Positions 61,704 through 64,000 of a stretch of 64,000 nt of DNA are shown in pieces. Source of the stretch: Zavarzinella sp. (lineage in GTDB: Bacteria > Planctomycetota > Planctomycetia > Gemmatales > Gemmataceae). Within the stretch, counting starts at the first letter, position 1; every line of letters starts with the position of its first letter. A program made the position numbers and the translations under genes. The notes under the pieces were generated by a model. The model saw nothing but the letters and a program-made list of their open reading frames with translations. It had not been told where the DNA came from and made no database searches. Where the stretch lies: the NCBI GenBank assembly GCA_041399155.1, contig JAWKTI010000001.1:2232001-2296000 (forward strand). The letters are read 5' to 3'.

Positions 61704-61970
61704 ATGTCAGAACAGCCCCGAATCCACCATACCAAGATTGGTCCCGCCCGGCGGATTGTGTTACCCACCAGTTGGTGTCAGGAATTGCAATTACAGCCTG
61801 GTGATCCGATCAGCCTCGAATTTGATGAGCATGGTCTGCATATCCGCACCCTGCATGATACGATTGCCGAAATTCAGGCCAGTTTGGCACCGCTCAAAGG
61901 CTCGGACAGTATCGTTGATCAATTTATTGCGGAAAAACGGGCCGCAGCGGCACAGGAAGCGGAAGAATGA
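61704..61970 (+). CDS. AbrB/SpoVT-type antitoxin (VapB-like)
   Basis: The 88-aa protein has the swapped-hairpin AbrB pattern: TKIGPARRIVLPTSWCQELQLQPGDPISLEFDEHGLHI, followed by a C-terminal helix that would cover the toxin (SIVDQFIAEKRAAAAQEAEE). It precedes the PIN-domain gene with a four-base overlap (ATGA), as in vapBC operons. It should bind its own promoter and neutralise the toxin, keeping the replicon in the cell line. Confidence 0.82.
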   Translation: MSEQPRIHHTKIGPARRIVLPTSWCQELQLQPGDPISLEFDEHGLHIRTLHDTIAEIQASLAPLKGSDSIVDQFIAEKRAAAAQEAEE

Positions 61971-62344
61971 GCGCGGTTCTGCATTCATCAGCCGTGCTGG
62001 CGTTATTGTTTCGGGAACGGGGTGCGGAGGCGGTACAGGATTGGCTCGGAGGTGCATTGATGTGCACGGTCAACTATTCGGAAGTGGCTGGAAAGCTGGT
62101 GAAGTTGGGGCAAGCCGTGGAGCAGGTGCAGAGCACGCTGGCCAGATTGCCGATTCGCTGGCAGGAATTCACATTGGAACGGAGCTTGCTTGCGGCCAGT
62201 TTGCAGCAATACAACACCCGGGGTGTGTCACTGGGGGATCGGGCCTGTCTGGCATTGGCGATGCAGACCGGTTTGCCACTGATTACCTCCGATCAGCGGT
62301 TGGCGGAACTCGAACTGGAGTTGGAGATTCATGTCTTCCGGTAG
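61967..62344 (+). CDS. PIN-domain toxin (VapC-like) with altered first acidic residue
   Basis: The 125-aa PIN protein reads MSAVLHSSAVLALLFRERGA. The usual first catalytic Asp (as in VLDASALLALL) is His here. The other acidic positions are present: Glu in NYSEVAGKL, Asp in GVSLGDRACLALAM and Asp in LITSDQRLAEL. VapC toxins cut tRNA or rRNA using four acidic residues; the missing first one may weaken or abolish cleavage, or shift the metal site. It is translationally coupled to the antitoxin and overlaps the next gene's start by 14 bases. Confidence 0.8.
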   Translation: MSAVLHSSAVLALLFRERGAEAVQDWLGGALMCTVNYSEVAGKLVKLGQAVEQVQSTLARLPIRWQEFTLERSLLAASLQQYNTRGVSLGDRACLALAMQTGLPLITSDQRLAELELELEIHVFR

Positions 62345-63275
62345 GGAACTGGCAGGGGTTGCCCCCCTCCCCCTGGCCACTGCAGTGCATAGTTGGCTGC
62401 AAAAGTCGACTTCCATGGAAACCCGCAGTAATTATCAGCGGGATTTGCAGCAGTTTTTGCAGTTTGTCGGGTTAGATGCCAGCCAGTTGCCGGAAATTCG
62501 GCCACATCATGTCGCCGCCTGGCGTGATGACCTGTTGCAACGGGGGTGTGGCAATAGCACGGTCGTCCGGAAATTATCAGTGTTGCGGTCGTTGTTCCGG
62601 TATTTGCAGACATATGGCTATCTGGGAGCCAACCCCGCCCATCGGGATTTTGTCAGTGCCCCAGCAGTACCCAGGGATGGAAAAACCGTCTCTTTGACAC
62701 CGGAAGAGTGCCGGATTCTGCTGGATGGCTATGCAGGCCATACCCCGGAAGAGGTGCGGAATCGGGCAATGCTCGCGGTGTTGGCTTACACGGGATGCCG
62801 AGTGGGAGAGATTACCCAGTTGCGGGTGAATTCGTTACTGAATAGTGGCGGGCATCGGCTCCTGGAGATTTATGGCAAAGGGGGCAAAGAACGTCGGGTT
62901 CCACTGCATCCGGAAGCGTATGAACGGCTGGAACAATGGCTGATTTGCAGTGGGATTGCCGGTGATGGGACGGGACCGCTATTTCGACCGGTATCAACCG
63001 CACGGGGTGGCGGTAGTGATGGTTTTCTGCGAAAGCCGTTGACTCGGCGGGCGGTGCAGAAAATGATGGAGCGTTCGTTGCGAAAACTGGGGCTGAATCC
63101 GCAGGCCAGCACCCATTCTCTGCGAGTGACGGCAATCACCACGGGACGGGAGCGAGGTTCCGATCTGATCGATTTGCAGGATTTTGCAGGCCATGCTGAT
63201 CCCCGTACTACCCTCACCTATGTTCGCAATCGCAATCGGCTGAATCAGTCCCCATCGTATCTGTTGAAATACTGA
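62331..63275 (+). CDS. XerC/XerD-type tyrosine recombinase
   Basis: The 314-aa protein has a SAM-like N-terminal core-binding domain (VHSWLQKSTSMETRSNYQRDLQQFLQF) and a catalytic domain with the Arg in TGCRVGEITQLR, Lys in YGKGGKERRVPL, HSLRVTAIT (HxxR) and AGHADPRTTLTYVR ending in the nucleophile Tyr. It may resolve plasmid dimers or integrate the element; a plasmid-borne role is supported by the surrounding genes. It overlaps the PIN gene, and its stop overlaps the next start, so the four genes 61704-63757 form one transcript. Confidence 0.88.
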   Translation: MSSGRELAGVAPLPLATAVHSWLQKSTSMETRSNYQRDLQQFLQFVGLDASQLPEIRPHHVAAWRDDLLQRGCGNSTVVRKLSVLRSLFRYLQTYGYLGANPAHRDFVSAPAVPRDGKTVSLTPEECRILLDGYAGHTPEEVRNRAMLAVLAYTGCRVGEITQLRVNSLLNSGGHRLLEIYGKGGKERRVPLHPEAYERLEQWLICSGIAGDGTGPLFRPVSTARGGGSDGFLRKPLTRRAVQKMMERSLRKLGLNPQASTHSLRVTAITTGRERGSDLIDLQDFAGHADPRTTLTYVRNRNRLNQSPSYLLKY

Positions 63276-63757
63276 TGTGCAGATACCTGTTCCTCGGATT
63301 TTGGCTGGTATTGGCACCCATGTCTGCATATGGGCAGAGTATCTCGGGACAGGCGGAAGTGATCGATGGTGATACCTTGATCGTTGCTGGGGAGCGGATT
63401 CGGCTAATGGGTATCGATGCCCCGGAACGGAAACAGATTTGCTGGGACCTTGTGCAGCAGAGTTATCGCTGTGGAGAGTGGGTAACCGTCCAGTTACAGA
63501 GGGGAATTGGGCATTCTCGGGTTATCTGTGAATTGCATGGAAAAGACCGCTACGGACGGCATCTGGGGAGATGTCGCGTAGGTGAGCATGATTTGGGATT
63601 CTGGCTGGTTCAACAGGGACTGGCGGTCACTTATCGCACCGAGGATCGGGAATTGCTGGCAGCGGAAAGGGATGCTCGGAGGCAACGGCGGGGATTGTGG
63701 TCAGGAGCCTTTCAACAGCCATCGATCTGGCGGAAAAGCAGGCCAGGGCAACCTTGA
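63275..63757 (+). CDS. Secreted thermonuclease-like (SNase) protein
   Basis: The 160-aa protein has a signal peptide (MCRYLFLGFWLVLAPMSAYG) and the SNase OB-fold: AEVIDGDTLIVAGERIRLMG, IDAPERKQICW, CELHGKDRYGRHLGRCRVG and GLAVTYRTEDRELLAAERDA. The catalytic Arg/Glu set of staphylococcal nuclease is represented by RLMGIDAPE and DRYGR. Exported or periplasmic nucleases of this type are often carried on conjugative plasmids (ParB/Nuc type). It starts at ATG 63275, overlapping the recombinase stop. Confidence 0.85.
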   Translation: MCRYLFLGFWLVLAPMSAYGQSISGQAEVIDGDTLIVAGERIRLMGIDAPERKQICWDLVQQSYRCGEWVTVQLQRGIGHSRVICELHGKDRYGRHLGRCRVGEHDLGFWLVQQGLAVTYRTEDRELLAAERDARRQRRGLWSGAFQQPSIWRKSRPGQP

Positions 63758-63902
63758 TCCATTCAGATGACTCCTGTTGTGCATTGATCGAAAAGGTAAT
63801 CAAACTTCTTTGGCATCGTTTGCTTTACAGCAGGGATAGTTTCGTGAAAGAATCGGTGCTTTGGAACTGCGAGACAATATCCAGAGGCAATGAGTGTGCA
63901 AG

Positions 63903-64000
63903 ATGAATTGGACAAAAGGATTGTTTAGAATTTGGATCATTGCTTCTGTCGGAATTGTACTTTCCGTGGCGGGATTTTCATACCCAGAAGTGAAAAAAGA
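63903..64000 (+). CDS. Start of a small membrane protein (truncated by window end)
   Basis: The frame begins ATGAATTGGACAAAAGG and reads MNWTKGLFRIWIIASVGIVL, then SVAGFSYPEVKK, one N-terminal membrane helix. The rest lies outside the window. Very similar N-termini occur on alphaproteobacterial conjugative plasmids as proteins of unknown function. No strong ribosome site was seen; it starts 145 bases after the nuclease gene. Confidence 0.5.
   Translation, partial: MNWTKGLFRIWIIASVGIVLSVAGFSYPEVKK

Noticed and set aside
1..64000. CRISPR arrays, tRNA or rRNA genes
   Set aside because: No regularly spaced repeat array and no cloverleaf or rRNA-like segment was recognised on either strand by reading; a dedicated scan was not possible.

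Overview
The window looks like a piece of a planctomycete genome, probably from the Gemmata/Zavarzinella side of the phylum. The signs are a DUF1501 protein, a secreted ThuA-domain protein, a DUF1028 protein, large TPR proteins, and hydrolases with lipoprotein-like or Sec leaders. GC is moderate and rho, dxr and dxs are present. No rRNA, tRNA or CRISPR array was found.

Layout. (1) 1-14.8 kb is chromosomal core: rseP (its C-terminus runs off the left edge) overlapping dxr, then rpsU, a 2.2-kb-residue cellulose-synthase/PilZ/TPR fusion, a CnoX-like thioredoxin-TPR protein, ispA and dxs. Three isoprenoid genes (dxr, ispA, dxs) therefore sit within 13 kb. (2) 14.8-16.8 kb is a small AT-rich accessory pocket with two orphan genes and a 49-bp perfect copy of an internal piece of the repA gene located 39 kb away. 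(3) 16.8-38.8 kb is mostly core or housekeeping: rho, a secreted double hydrolase, a ThuA protein, a COG0523 GTPase, malate dehydrogenase, a degenerate esterase, a class V aminotransferase, DUF1028, a divergent Hsp90 with a helical-repeat partner, DUF2891, a membrane-anchored patatin, DUF1501 and a MoxR ATPase. (4) 39.1-46.8 kb is a minus-strand operon of overlapping genes: a sigma-like factor, a 197-aa unknown protein, an M78-peptidase/UvrD-helicase/Fe-S PD-(D/E)XK nuclease split by one frameshift, a triple ubiquitin-like protein, an E1-like ThiF protein with a DUF6791-type N-terminus, and the metal-binding DUF6527 protein. This is the most interesting system in the window. (5) 47.0-64.0 kb is a plasmid or integrative-element backbone: ArdC antirestriction, a run of small SD-linked plasmid genes, a DNA-methylase-like protein, parA with its partner, a TrlF-type PHP-ATPase cargo gene, RepA with six 19-bp iterons, a cysteine-synthase-like gene, a MobF (TrwC/TraA) relaxase, an AbrB/PIN pair, a tyrosine recombinase, a secreted SNase-type nuclease, and the start of a small membrane protein at the right edge.

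How the parts fit. The polyUbl operon and the plasmid backbone diverge from an AT-rich intergenic stretch (about 46.8-47.05 kb). The polyUbl operon may have arrived with, or next to, the mobile element. Several genes in the mobile half carry single-base disruptions: parA twice, the helicase-nuclease once, and one small gene with an in-frame amber codon. These are either real decay or consensus errors in short homopolymers. All domain assignments were made by reading motifs; no database search was run.
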